In this document: positions 19,951 to 28,951 of the stretch, in pieces
Position numbering within the stretch: the stretch's first letter is position 1
How the letters are laid out: the number at the start of each line of letters is the position of its first letter
Assembly (NCBI GenBank): GCA_046328475.1
Contig: JAXLWN010000007.1
Span: forward strand, 1 to 64,000
Source: CADCWN01 sp046328475
Lineage (GTDB): Bacteria; Chloroflexota; Chloroflexia; Thermomicrobiales; CADCWN01
Length of the DNA stretch: 64,000 nt
Direction: 5' to 3'
Made by a program: the position numbers and the translations under genes
Notes under the pieces: generated by a model
Database searches by the model: none
What the model was told of the DNA's origin: nothing
The model's input: the letters and a program-made list of their open reading frames with translations, nothing else

Positions 19951-21903
19951 ATGAGTACCAACACAACCGAACCGACCCTGGTCGCCGACGACACGCAGGA
20001 GACGGCGAACGCAACACCCACTCGGCGCACCGCCACGCGGACAGCAAAAAGGCCCACCGCAAAACGCACCGCCGCCGAGTCCACCCCCGAGACCACCGTC
20101 CCCTCCGCCCCGGCAATCCAACCCGAACAGCCAGCACCAACCGCCGCGCCGAAGCGTCGCGGTCGCCCGCCCCGCGCCGCGCAGGCCGCAGCGGCGGAAG
20201 CCACCGCACCGGTCGAGGTGAAGGCAGCGGTGCCCGAGGTGGCGGTTGCGCCGCCGCGCCAGGAGCGCCGCGCGCCGGATGGGCAGAAGCAGGCGACCGC
20301 GCCCGCCGCGAGCGCGCCGACGGCGGCACCGATGGCCCCCATCGCCGCCGCCCCGGTCGTGCAGGCGCAAGCGCCGGGTGCGCAGCCGCAAGCCGCGGTC
20401 GCGCCCGCGCCGATCCCGGCACCGGCGATGCCAGCGCCGGAGCGCGCCCCGGAACGGGCGCAGAATCCGCAGCAGCAGCGGCATGATAGGCAGCGCCACG
20501 GCGCGAATGGTGCCGAGTCGAACGGTCGCCACGCCGCGCAGCAGTCGCGCCCGGTGGCCGAGGCCGCCGCCCCCGTGGCCGCGCCCCAGCCGCAGCGGCA
20601 ACCCGAGCAGGCTCCGCCGCCCGCCGAGCGCGAGTCGCGCCAGCGCCCCAATACCATCGCGGTTGCCGAATTAGAGACGAAGACTGCCGATGAGTTGCGC
20701 GAGATCGCCCGCGCGATCGGCATGACCGGCAGCCTGCGCTTCAACCGCTACGAGCTGGTCAATAAGATCCTGCAATATCAGACCGAGCAGCTCGGGCAGC
20801 ACTACGGCGAAGGGGTGCTGGAGATCATCGAGGATGGCTTCGGCTTCCTGCGCGGCGAGCGGCTGCTCCCCGGCCAGGACGACATCTACGTCTCGCAGTC
20901 GCAGATTCGCCGCTTCGGCCTCCGCACCGGCGACCGCGTCGCGGGCGTGGTGCGACCGCCGAAGGACAACGAGAAGTTCTTCAGCATGCTGCGCGTCGAG
21001 TCGGTCAACGGCGTTGACCCCGAGACCGCGCGCCGCCGCCCCGACTTCGAGAAGCTGACGCCGATCTTCCCGCTCGAATTGATCGACCTGGAGACGACGC
21101 AGAACGTGCTCTCCACGCGCCTCGTCAACCTCGTCGCCCCGATCGGGCGCGGGCAGCGCGGCCTGATCGTCTCGCCGCCGAAGGCCGGGAAGACGATCCT
21201 GCTGAAGTCGATCGCCAACGGCATCACCAGCAACTACGACGACATGCACCTGATGGTCTGCCTGATCGGCGAGCGCCCGGAGGAAGTGACCGACATGCGC
21301 CGCTCGGTGGACGGCGAGGTCATCAGCTCCACGTTCGACGAGCCGGTGGAGGACCACACCAAGGTCGCCGAGATGGCGCTGGAGCGCTCGAAGCGGCTGG
21401 TCGAGGGCGGGCGCGACGTGGTGATCCTGCTCGACTCGATCACGCGCCTCGCCCGCGCCTACAACCTGGCGGTCCCGCCGAGCGGGCGCACGCTCTCCGG
21501 CGGTATCGACCCGGTCGCGCTCTATCCGCCGAAGCGCTTCTTCGGCGCGGCGCGCAACATCGAGGGCGGCGGCTCGCTGACCATCATCGCCACCTGCCTG
21601 ATCGACACCGGTTCCCGCATGGACGACGTGATCTACGAGGAGTTCAAGGGGACCGGCAACATGGAGTTGCACCTCGACCGCAAGCTGGCCGAGCGCCGCA
21701 TCTACCCGTCGATCGACATCCAGCGCTCCGGCACCCGCCGCGAGGAGTTGCTGCTCGACGACCAGACGCTCAAGCAGGTCTGGACGATGCGCCGCATGGT
21801 CTCGATGCTCGGCGGCACCGAGGGCACCGAACTGGTGCTCAGCCGCCTCGCCAAGACCAAGACCAACCCCGAGTTCCTGCTCACGCTCAACAAGGAAGTC
21901 TAG
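19951..21903 (+). CDS. rho: Transcription termination factor Rho with long low-complexity N-terminal extension
   Basis: 650 residues against about 420 in Escherichia coli. Residues 1-235 are Ala/Pro/Gln/Arg-rich and contain an AT-hook-like KRRGRPPR (68-75). Then the Rho N-domain (LETKTADELREIARAIGM), the RNA-binding cold-shock-like domain (IIEDGFGFLRG, DIYVSQSQIRRF), and the ATPase core: Walker A SPPKAGKTILL near residue 410, GERPEEVTDMRRSV, Walker B DVVILLDSITRLARAYN, and the Q/R loops. All catalytic elements are present. Rho is a hexameric RNA helicase that ends transcription. High-GC bacteria often carry such insertions, which add RNA binding. A hairpin terminator follows. Confidence 0.97.
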   Translation: MSTNTTEPTLVADDTQETANATPTRRTATRTAKRPTAKRTAAESTPETTVPSAPAIQPEQPAPTAAPKRRGRPPRAAQAAAAEATAPVEVKAAVPEVAVAPPRQERRAPDGQKQATAPAASAPTAAPMAPIAAAPVVQAQAPGAQPQAAVAPAPIPAPAMPAPERAPERAQNPQQQRHDRQRHGANGAESNGRHAAQQSRPVAEAAAPVAAPQPQRQPEQAPPPAERESRQRPNTIAVAELETKTADELREIARAIGMTGSLRFNRYELVNKILQYQTEQLGQHYGEGVLEIIEDGFGFLRGERLLPGQDDIYVSQSQIRRFGLRTGDRVAGVVRPPKDNEKFFSMLRVESVNGVDPETARRRPDFEKLTPIFPLELIDLETTQNVLSTRLVNLVAPIGRGQRGLIVSPPKAGKTILLKSIANGITSNYDDMHLMVCLIGERPEEVTDMRRSVDGEVISSTFDEPVEDHTKVAEMALERSKRLVEGGRDVVILLDSITRLARAYNLAVPPSGRTLSGGIDPVALYPPKRFFGAARNIEGGGSLTIIATCLIDTGSRMDDVIYEEFKGTGNMELHLDRKLAERRIYPSIDIQRSGTRREELLLDDQTLKQVWTMRRMVSMLGGTEGTELVLSRLAKTKTNPEFLLTLNKEV

Positions 21904-21936
21904 GGACCGGGCAGCGGCCACACACGACGCAACCGA

Positions 21937-21971
21937 GACACCGGGGCGGCTCTTGCAGCCGCCCCGGTGTC
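21937..21971 (+). terminator. 15-bp perfect hairpin after rho
   Basis: Arms 21937-21951 and 21957-21971 (GACACCGGGGCGGCT and complement) with a 5-base loop CTTGC, 33 bases after the stop. No U-run follows, so it may act as a stability stem instead. Confidence 0.65.
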
Positions 21972-22192
21972 GTATACTGACGCGAACGACACGTAGGCAG
22001 GGCGAACAATTCTCCGCGACAGCGGGAACACCGATCCAGCGGGGATTATTTGTCGTATAGAGACGTGAGAGGCCGAGCGCGCGACGCAGATCGCGCCAGC
22101 GACCGGAGCGCCGGACGTCGGTTCTTCCTCTCTCAGGAATTGATCGGTGACGCGGCAGCCTGACCCGCTGGGTGGCGTCGAGGAGGTGGACC

Positions 22193-22933
22193 ATGCTCAT
22201 GCGCCCCCTGGCCTTCTGCGCGCTGTTCCTGATGCTCGCCCTCACCGCCTGCGGTCGAGGGTCGGGTGCCAGCGTCGCGCCAACCAAAGCCCTCGTCGCG
22301 CCCACGGCGACGCCCAACATCGTCGCCACCCAGACCCGCGTCGCGGAGCTATCGCAACTCGCGACGCTGACCGCGCCGACGGCCGTCGCGGCCCTGGCCA
22401 CGCCGACGGCAAAACCAACAGGTAACAGCGAGCTGGCGAAGGGGAACCTCGTCGGGCGCACGTCGAACTCGGACACCTTCGTCGGCATGGTCGTCAATGG
22501 CGACGAGGTGATGGCCTACGTCTGCGACGGCAAGAACATGTCCCAGTGGTTCACCGGCAAGGTGCAGGGCGATCAGATCAACCTCAGCGCGGAAAATGGC
22601 GCAAAAATGACCGCGTCGGTCAAGAAATCGGCAACCACGTCCGAAGTGCAGGCGACCACCGGCACCTTCCTCGATTCTACGGGCCAGTCGCTCAGCTTCA
22701 CCTCCAATGCCACGGACAATCTCGGCAAGGCCGGGCTCTATCGCGCCTCCGGCACCTCGGGCGAGAGCAAGATGACGATGGGCGTGATCGTCCTGCCGGA
22801 CGGCAATCTGCGCGGCATCCTCCAGGTGGGGTCGCAACTGATCCCGGTGACCAACCCCACCTTCGCCACCAACAGCCTCACCGCCACCTTCCCGAATATC
22901 GGTCCACTCGTTGCGCAGAAAGCGGGTTCGTAG
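22193..22933 (+). CDS. Lipoprotein of unknown function
   Basis: 246 residues from ATG 22193, preceded by AGGAGGTGG. Signal peptide MRPLAFCALFLMLALTAC with lipobox LTAC, then an Ala/Thr/Pro linker (KALVAPTATPNIVATQTR) and a beta-rich domain of about 170 residues (LVGRTSNSDTFVGMVVNG; VMAYVCDGKNMSQWFTGKV; GVIVLPDGNLRGILQVG). It should be exported and anchored on the outer face of the membrane. The linker resembles that of the broken lipoprotein at 7721-8564, so the two are probably paralogues in export design. No enzymatic motif is seen. Confidence 0.75.
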   Translation: MLMRPLAFCALFLMLALTACGRGSGASVAPTKALVAPTATPNIVATQTRVAELSQLATLTAPTAVAALATPTAKPTGNSELAKGNLVGRTSNSDTFVGMVVNGDEVMAYVCDGKNMSQWFTGKVQGDQINLSAENGAKMTASVKKSATTSEVQATTGTFLDSTGQSLSFTSNATDNLGKAGLYRASGTSGESKMTMGVIVLPDGNLRGILQVGSQLIPVTNPTFATNSLTATFPNIGPLVAQKAGS

Positions 22934-22952
22934 CGGTGCGAGCGTTCCAGAG

Positions 22953-22989
22953 GTAAAGCAGCACTTTGGCTATCAGAGTGCTGCTTTAC
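22953..22989 (+). terminator. 13-bp hairpin after the lipoprotein gene
   Basis: GTAAAGCAGCACT (22953-22965) pairs with AGTGCTGCTTTAC (22977-22989), 19 bases after the stop. Confidence 0.75.
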
Positions 22990-23032
22990 TTAACAATGTA
23001 GCCTGGCCTCTTGAAGGCCCTGTACTCCAAAA

Positions 23033-23539
23033 ATGCCCATGATCGTTGCTATTCAGGCCATTTGGGTAGCCCGAGCTGAGGCAACAGAATATAAGCTCGG
23101 TGCCGGACGAACTGGTCTCCCCGAAGCACTTGCCTTTCCGCAGATTGCCGTCACCGAAAACCCCAGCGAGCACGTCTTTGTGTTGCACCAGATAAGGAAC
23201 ATCACATCGCTTGACCGTGCTTCAGAACTCACGAAAATACGGCCATTCGGCAGCGTTTTCCATCATGGTCGCATCCGGATCTATCCGCCTGACGACCCTT
23301 CCGGCGTGAGGGTGATGTACTAAGGGCAGGAGGCTACTCCAACGGGCAAAGAGTCTGCGTTCACGCTATGCTTGCATGAGTGGGGCAGGGTGCGCTACGA
23401 CCTGAGCCGGGACATCCTTCGGGACCGGTTTTGCGAGCAATGGATCTTGAATATCGGCACCTGCACCGAGTTTCGGCCGGATATCTTCCTCGACTCCGAG
23501 CCGAGCGTGACCTACACCCGACTTGAGCAGATGCAGTGA
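23033..23539 (+). pseudogene. Unrecognised reading frame with an internal stop at 23321
   Basis: One frame runs from an ATG at 23033 to TAA 23321, and the same frame continues open to TGA 23537 (ESAFTLCLHEWGRVRYDL; WILNIGTCTEFRPDIFLD; SVTYTRLEQMQ). The second part looks like real protein; the first less so. It may be one gene with a nonsense mutation, or only the second part may be coding. No family recognised. It ends 24 bases before the HicB-like gene. Confidence 0.3.
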
Positions 23540-23563
23540 GCTACCAGGGAGCACCGAGAGGAT

Positions 23564-23894
23564 ATGCGCTATTTCGTGCTGGCACTCGAAACCGGAGACG
23601 CCCTGAGCGACGAGGGGCTGCCGGTGGCCTGGGCAACCTGCCCCGACCTCCCCGGCGCTGTACGAGGAAGCTCCCACCGCCGACGAGGCGCTGCAACAGC
23701 TGCGTGCTCTCGCGCACACATCATCGCCGAGCACATCGTGCGCGAGGATCCCGCTCGATCCGGCGATCATCGACACAAATATGCCGCCACCCAACGCGTC
23801 CGACCCTGACACGCTCACCATCGCCATAACCGACGAGGAGATCGAAGCCGTCCGCGCCCTGCCGCTGCTGACGATCGAGCAGCCGGAACCGTAA
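23564..23894 (+). pseudogene. HicB-like antitoxin/partner protein, frameshifted
   Basis: GAGAGG precedes the ATG. MRYFVLALETGD, then VAWATCPDLPGAL (the HicB-type partial RNase H fold signature P-D-L-P-G), then, in shifted frames, APTADEALQQLRALAH and DPDTLTIAITDEEIEAVRAL to TAA 23892. Shifts near 23655, 23712 and 23750. About 109 residues repaired. HicB proteins neutralise HicA mRNA nucleases, but no HicA-like gene lies on either side. The stop codon lies within the left arm of a 38-base inverted repeat. Confidence 0.6.
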
Positions 23895-24055
23895 CGAGTG
23901 CGGGAGTGCTGAGTGCTGAGTGCTGAGTAAGTCGAGTCAATACCGTGGTGATAGAGGGGCGGCGAAATGCTCGCCGTCTTCTATCACCAGCACCGTTCGT
24001 ACTTCTATCACGGGAGACACTCAGCACTCAGCACTCAGCACTCCGCACTCGTTAC
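23891..24055. repeat. 38-base inverted repeat made of GAGTGCT heptamers between converging genes
   Basis: Left arm 23891-23928 holds three GAGTGCT units plus GTAACGAGTGCGG; right arm 24019-24055 is its complement with one base fewer. The outer ends contain the stop codons of both flanking genes (TAA 23892 and, on the minus strand, TAA at 24054-24052). The 90-base interior has a second stem, GGTGATAGA with TCTATCACC. Confidence 0.85.
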
Positions 24056-24969
24056 GCTGGCACGTAGAGGCGCGGTGCTTCGACGTAGTCGTCCATGTCT
24101 TCGCGCATGTAGATGAAGGTCGCGCCCTCCATGTTGGTGGCGGCGGAGGGGTTGCCCGCGCGGTCGAGCGCGATGATGTTCATGCGGCTGACCCACGGGC
24201 CACCAAGCGATTTCAGGTCGTTCATCGATTCGAGCAGCGCGGCTTCCAGCGTCATCCCCATCTTCATGTAGAGGACGACGCTGTGCGCGGTGGCGCAGCG
24301 CATCGCCATCTCGCCGTGCCCGGTGCAGGCCGCCGCGCCGTAGCGGTTGTCGGCATAGTTCCCGGCCGCGATGATCGGGGAGTCGCCGAGCCGACCCGGG
24401 TACTTCCACGACCAGCCGCTCGTGCTGACGCCGCAGGCGATGTTGCCATCCTTGTCCTGCGCGATGAAGTTGACCGTGCCGGTCGGGCGCTCCGGATCGG
24501 CCGCGCGCCGCGAGAGTTCGGTCATCTTCTCCATGAACAGCGCTTCGCCGGGAGAGTACTCCGTGTCGCGGCGCAGCCCCTTCTCCCAGATCGCCTTCGC
24601 CTCCGGCGTCAGCAGGTCGCGCTCGGGAAAGCCCTGGTCGCGCGCGAAGCGGTCGGCACCCGCGCCCACGATCAGGACGTGGGGCAGCTCCTCCATCACC
24701 TTGCGCGCCACCTCGATCGGGTGCTCGATCCCGTGGATCGCGCCGACGCAGCCCGCCGCCAGCGTGTTGCCATCCATCAGCGAGGCGTCCAGTTCGACCT
24801 CGCCCAGCAGATTCGGCAGCCCCGAATAACCGACGCTGTGATCCTCCGGGTTGCTCTCCACCGGCTTGATCCCGGCCACCACCGCGTCGAGCGCGCTGCC
24901 ACCCTGGCGCAGCACCTCCACCGCCTGCTTGATACCGACCCGCCCGTTACTACTCGCGACGACGATCAC
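24052..24969 (-). CDS. Ntn-hydrolase asparaginase / isoaspartyl peptidase family (asparaginase_2)
   Basis: GTG at 24969 follows GGAGGG by 5 bases; 305 residues. The fold is cleaved itself to expose a threonine nucleophile, here Thr165 in RPTGTVNFIAQDKDGN; SGALD-type entry (GGSALDAVVAGI) and CTGHGEMAMR plus NNATNMEG-like substrate loop (SAATNMEGATF) fit glycosylasparaginase / isoaspartyl aminopeptidase enzymes. It hydrolyses asparagine side-chain amides or isoaspartyl bonds. The subfamily with a 160-residue alpha part is aspartylglucosaminidase-like. No signal peptide is seen from this start; the upstream-extended start would add a hydrophobic stretch. Intact. Confidence 0.85.
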   Translation of the reverse strand: MIVVASSNGRVGIKQAVEVLRQGGSALDAVVAGIKPVESNPEDHSVGYSGLPNLLGEVELDASLMDGNTLAAGCVGAIHGIEHPIEVARKVMEELPHVLIVGAGADRFARDQGFPERDLLTPEAKAIWEKGLRRDTEYSPGEALFMEKMTELSRRAADPERPTGTVNFIAQDKDGNIACGVSTSGWSWKYPGRLGDSPIIAAGNYADNRYGAAACTGHGEMAMRCATAHSVVLYMKMGMTLEAALLESMNDLKSLGGPWVSRMNIIALDRAGNPSAATNMEGATFIYMREDMDDYVEAPRLYVPA

Positions 24970-25133
24970 CGCAGCCCTCCCCACAGATCCAATTCCCACA
25001 ATCGTGCGCGTTGCGCCGACCACGCGCATTCTACCCGATGCGAAGAGCTGGCGAATGTCAATACAGTGTCGCATGAACCTCAAATAATCTTTGAGGAATC
25101 GCCTACAGCCAGAGGCAGGTTACGCCAATCACG

Positions 25134-26090
25134 TCACCTTCCGCCGCGCGCCAGCACGACGACCCCACCGACGACCAGCGCCGCGCCGAGGAGTTGGACC
25201 GGGGCGAGGTATTGGTCGAGGATGAGCGCGGCGAAGATAATCGAGAGGGCCGGTTCGATGGTGGCGGCGATGGCGACGTTGCCGGCCGGGAGGCGGCTGA
25301 GCGCGACCGTGTAGAGGGTGAGCGGCAGCAGCGTCACCAGGACGCCGACGGCGAGCGCGATGCGCAGCAAGGTCCAGGCGTCGGGGAGCATGGGGAGGCC
25401 GATGAATGCGGGCGCGCTGCCGGCCGGGGTGGCGAAGAGTTGCAGCGGGATCAGGCCGAGGCAGCCGATACTCAAGGTGTAAAAGAGGACGGTTGTGAAA
25501 TGGTAGTGGCGCAGCAGGGGGCGCGAGAAGAGAGCGTAATAGGCGTAGGTGGCCGCCGAGACGACGCCGAGCAGCACGCCGAGCAGGCTGAATTGGCCGC
25601 TGCGCCAGGGCGCGACGACGACGAAGGTGCCGAGCAGGCAGAGACACAAGGCCAGCAGCTTGCGCCGCGTCAGCGCCTCGCCGAACCAGCGCGCCGAGGC
25701 GAGCGTGACGAACGCCGGGAAGAGGTAGAGCAGGGCGGTGCCGACCGGCACGCTGTTCAGCTGGTAGGTGTAGATCAGCGCCGGATAGAAGATGGTGATG
25801 TAGACGAAGCCGAGCAGTGCCAGTTGCGGCAGGTGGTGACGCGCCACGCGCAGGCCGTCGCGCCGCGCCAGCAGCAGGTAGAGCCCGAGCAGCGCGGCGG
25901 CGGTGAGCCCGCGCACCAGCACCACCGTCAGCGGGCTGATCGCGGCGTTCTCCAGCACCAGCGCGAAGACGATCCCGGTGATCGACCAGAAGGTGACGGC
26001 CGCGAAGACGAGCAGATAGGTCGCCAGGGGCGCGCTTTCGTGATCGCGAACCGGGGCCAGCGGGGCGGCTTCGCTCGTCGCCACCGTCAC
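25134..26090 (-). CDS. EamA/DMT-family transporter
   Basis: 318 residues, ten membrane segments in two EamA halves (e.g. SITGIVFALVLENAAISPL and the second-half end VQLLGAALVVGGVVVLA). GTG start at 26090 overlaps the stop of the ornithine-cyclodeaminase-like gene (GTGA), so the two are translationally coupled. DMT proteins export amino acids and other metabolites. Coupling to an amino-acid-type dehydrogenase suggests export of its substrate or product; this is inference. Confidence 0.85.
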   Translation of the reverse strand: MTVATSEAAPLAPVRDHESAPLATYLLVFAAVTFWSITGIVFALVLENAAISPLTVVLVRGLTAAALLGLYLLLARRDGLRVARHHLPQLALLGFVYITIFYPALIYTYQLNSVPVGTALLYLFPAFVTLASARWFGEALTRRKLLALCLCLLGTFVVVAPWRSGQFSLLGVLLGVVSAATYAYYALFSRPLLRHYHFTTVLFYTLSIGCLGLIPLQLFATPAGSAPAFIGLPMLPDAWTLLRIALAVGVLVTLLPLTLYTVALSRLPAGNVAIAATIEPALSIIFAALILDQYLAPVQLLGAALVVGGVVVLARGGR

Positions 26091-27080
26091 AGCTCGGCGC
26101 GCTGGCCGCGCCCGGTCGCCTCGGCGCGCTCCACGGCGAAGCGGGCGACGGCGATATCCTGCACGGCGTTGCCGACCGACTTGAAGAAGGTGATCTGCTC
26201 CGCGCCGGTGCGCCCCGGCTTGTCGCCGCTGGCGATCTGCCCCAGTTCGGTCTCGATGTGGGCGCGGTCGATCAGCCCGGCATTCAGCGGCTTGACCAGG
26301 TCGCCCGCCTCGGCCAACGCCGCCGCTACCTCGTCCACGACGACGTAGGCGCGCACGACGGTCGCGGGCGGCACCTCCTGCATCGCCGGGGTGTAGGCCC
26401 CGACCGCGTTGATGTGTGCGCCGGGCTTAAGGTCGGCGTCGTCGAACAGCGGCTCGGTCGCATTCGTCGCGGTGCAGATGATGTCGGCCTCCCTGGTCGC
26501 GGCGCGCAGGTCATCGGCCACGCTCGCCCGCGCGCCAAGTTCGGGCAATTCGGCCCGCAGGCGCTCCACCAGCCCCTCGGCGCGAGCGCGCGTGCGCGAG
26601 GTGATCAGGATGCGCTCGATGCCGGGTCGGGCGGTGGCGACGGCCCAGATCTGCGTGAAGGCCTGCGCCCCCGCGCCGATGCTGAGGAGCGTCTTCGAGT
26701 CCTCGCGTGCCAGCAACTCGGTCGCCTTGCCCGAGACCGCGCCGGTGCGGAGCGCGGTGAGGAAGGTGCCGTCGAGGATGGCGAGTGGCTTGCCCGTCTC
26801 GGCGTCGATCACCCCGACAATCGCCATGATCGTCGGCAGGCCGCGTTCGCGGTTGCAGGGAAAAGACGGAAACGATCTTCATGCCGAGGCCGCCCACGGC
26901 CGGAACGGCGGCGGGCATGAAGAGGGTGACGCCGCCCAGCCAAGCCATGTTGTGCAGCGGCGGCGGAAGCGGCGACTGCGCCCGCCCCGCCGAAAGCTCG
27001 GCGAACGCCACGCCCATCAGCCGGATCGCCTCTTTCATCGGGACCAGTGCGCGCACATCGGCGGCGGAGAGGATGAGCAT
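26087..27080 (-). pseudogene. Ornithine cyclodeaminase / mu-crystallin family, one frameshift
   Basis: ATG 27080 after GAGG. N-terminal ADVRALVPMKEAIRLMGVAF and NMAWLGGVTLFMPAAVPAVG, then one extra T near 26863 (GTCTTTTCCC), after which MAIVGVIDAETGKPLAILDG, LTALRTGAVSGKAT, the NAD-binding LLSIGAGAQAFTQIWAV and the C-terminal part run clean. About 330 residues repaired, usual for the family, which covers ornithine cyclodeaminase, alanine dehydrogenase and ketimine reductases. A single shift in an otherwise perfect gene suggests either sequencing error or very recent loss. Confidence 0.85.
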
Positions 27081-27110
27081 CGGGGTACCTCGCTATCGTT
27101 AACGTCGATT

Positions 27111-27142
27111 CGTGCGTTCGTGCGTTCGTGCGTTCGTGCGTT
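27111..27142 (+). repeat. Octamer array, four units of CGTGCGTT
   Basis: Four perfect tandem units lie 30 bases upstream of the ornithine-cyclodeaminase-like start. Confidence 0.85.
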
Positions 27143-27204
27143 GGTGGGGGTGGCGGATTGAGTGCGGCGGTTTGGGTGCATCGGCGGTTGAAACCGCGCC
27201 TGAG

Positions 27205-27223
27205 GGCGACTGCGGTCGCCACG
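27205..27223 (+). repeat. 19-base repeat shared with 14741-14759
   Basis: GGCGACTGCGGTCGCCACG, identical to the complement of 14741-14759; a small palindrome GGCGGTTGAAACCGCGCC lies just upstream. Confidence 0.6.
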
Positions 27224-27308
27224 AAATCGCCCTGCGGCGGTTAGGTCCCAACTTCGAGGTGTGGCTCAACCCGCCCGTGCCAACCGCACCCGTTCGCCCG
27301 TTCGCCCT

Positions 27309-27720
27309 TCACCCTTCACCCTTCTCCGCCCGCGCCTCACCGAGCGACGAGCGGAAGCGGGCGAGGATTTGCGGCCAGGGGGGTGGGTCGAGGGTGGCGG
27401 TCGCCTCCAGTTCGCGCAATTCACCGGCGTGCCTGTCGCGCTGGTGCCGCCAGCCCTCGGAGAGGTAGCGCACGGTCTTGGGGTTGTGGCCCGCGAGTGC
27501 GGTATGCTCGGTGCGGATGGCGCTCTCCAGCGTGCGCCGCCGCCCGCGCAGATAGACTTTGCGATAGAACCTCCGCCAGCCAGCGGTGCTGATCGAGAAG
27601 CGCCGCGCGATTGCCCGATAGCCGCTCGTCGCCCTCGGCGATGGCGGCGCGCAACCGCCGCTCGAAATCGGCCAGGATGGTGACGCGCTTGAGCGATTGC
27701 GTACTGTTCCACGAATGCAC
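27309..27720 (-). pseudogene. Small helical protein of unknown function, frameshifted
   Basis: One frame from 27720 gives MHSWNSTQSLKRVTILADFE and DQHRWLAEVLSQSLSA; after a shift near 27570 another frame gives ESAIRTEHTALAGHNPKTVR, YLSEGWRHQRDRHAGELREL and PQILARFRSSLGEARAEKG to the stop at 27309. Together about 136 residues, charged and helical. No family recognised. Confidence 0.45.
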
Positions 27721-27727
27721 CCCGAGA

Positions 27728-28207
27728 CTAGCGCGACAAATCCACGCACGCTTGGCGGCTCCGGTACCACGGCCGGAGAGGTGCCAAAGTCAGCAGACTT
27801 GGATTGCGCTCATAATAGCTTACAAACCAAGCGAGAAGTCCATCCCACTCACGAAAATCCCCCTGGTTGCTGGAGTGACCATCCAATCTCTTTCAATAGC
27901 GCGTTGCCTTTTGGCTGAGTTACGAAACTGCGAGGTTGTCACCCAGTTCGAGCGTTCATCTTTTCCGCCCCGCGCAACGGGGACGACATGATCCAAGGTC
28001 GGATATAGTTCCCAGTACATTATGTGACAATCGCTCATCTTCCAATTCGATTGGTAAGGCAATTCTTCGGGTAGAAGGCAGGAGAGTAGGCGCAAAGCAC
28101 CTGAAAAAACTAGTCGGTTTCCCAGAGTATCGGTCGACAAACCCATCGTCTATAAATAGGGCTGTCTGATCGTAGACAGAATAATTACGACCGGCAGAAA
28201 TTATCGG
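27728..28207 (-). pseudogene. HNH endonuclease, at least two frameshifts
   Basis: Readings join as DQTALFIDDGFVDRYSGK, RLVFSGALRLLSCLLPEELP, SDCHIMYWELYPTLDHVVPV, ARGGKDERSNWVTTSQFRNS, then after another shift FVSYYERNPSLLTLAPLRPW to TAG at 27728. The DHVVPVARGG and SNWV positions give the His and Asn of an HNH nuclease core; the closing NSAK is typical. The start codon is unclear. These stand-alone HNH proteins are widespread and not assigned to one system; host defence or mobile DNA are possible. The surrounding DNA is AT-richer than average. Confidence 0.65.
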
Positions 28208-28217
28208 GACGAATGCA

Positions 28218-28316
28218 GAATTGAGAATTGAGAATTGAGAAAGGGCGGGTGGGTAAGCGCACGACCTGGCCTGCCGCCGACCCATTTCTACATTCTACAT
28301 TCTCAATTCTCAATTC
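28218..28316. repeat. Facing heptamer arrays GAATTGA / TCAATTC
   Basis: Three GAATTGA units at 28218-28241 face TCTCAATTCTCAATTC at 28301-28316, complementary, with CATTCTA units between. The right arm ends 3 bases before the minus-strand stop codon at 28320. Confidence 0.85.
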
Positions 28317-28319
28317 CGT

Positions 28320-28928
28320 TCATACCACATACTTCTCGACGATTGGCTCCCCTTCGGCGAACCGGGTGGGACGCAGGGCGTGGATGCCGAGGGTTGTCGA
28401 TTTGCCGTCGAGGATGTTCTCGGAGAGCAGCAGGCCGGTGGCGGGGCTGTGCTGGAAGCCGTGGCCGCTGAAGCCGGTGGCGCAGGAGAAGCCGCGCGGC
28501 TCCGGCAACGCGCCGATCAGGCCGTGCGCGTCGGGCGACATCGTGTAGAAGCCGGACCAGCCGCCGACGACCCGCGCGCTGGCGAAGGTCGGCACGCGGC
28601 GATAGGCGAGGTCGGCGCTGTGCTCGGCCCAACCCGGATCGAGGTGCTTGTCGAGGCCGCTCAGCCCCTCCTCGTCGAGGCCGAGCCGCTCGCGCGCCTC
28701 CAGGAAATAGGGGAGGCTGAGCTGCGTCATCTGCACGTTGACGGCGGTGGAACATTGCTGCCGGAAGCCGCCCGCGCCGTCGCCCGACGCCCCTTGCGCG
28801 ATGCGATTGCGCTCCAGCACTACCCCGTCGGTGCAGCCGCGCTGCGCCAGGTGATAGGCGATGCTGGTGCCGACGGCACCCGCGCCGATCACGACGACCT
28901 CGGCGCGGCGCGGAATGATCTCGGGCAT
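28320..28928 (-). pseudogene. FAD-dependent oxidoreductase with a large in-frame internal deletion
   Basis: Open for 202 codons from ATG 28928 (GGGAGAG upstream). Residues 1-100 are the N-terminus of a DAO/sarcosine-oxidase-type enzyme with dinucleotide site VVVIGAGAVGTSIAYHLAQRG. The rest is the C-terminal part (RRVPTFASARVVGGWSGFYT; TGFSGHGFQHSPATG). The family is normally about 380 residues, so roughly 180 residues of the substrate domain are missing around LSGLDKHLD. The frame is kept. A full-length related gene lies next door, across a dispersed repeat. Confidence 0.75.
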
Positions 28929-28951
28929 GGATTTTCTCTCCCAGATACCTC

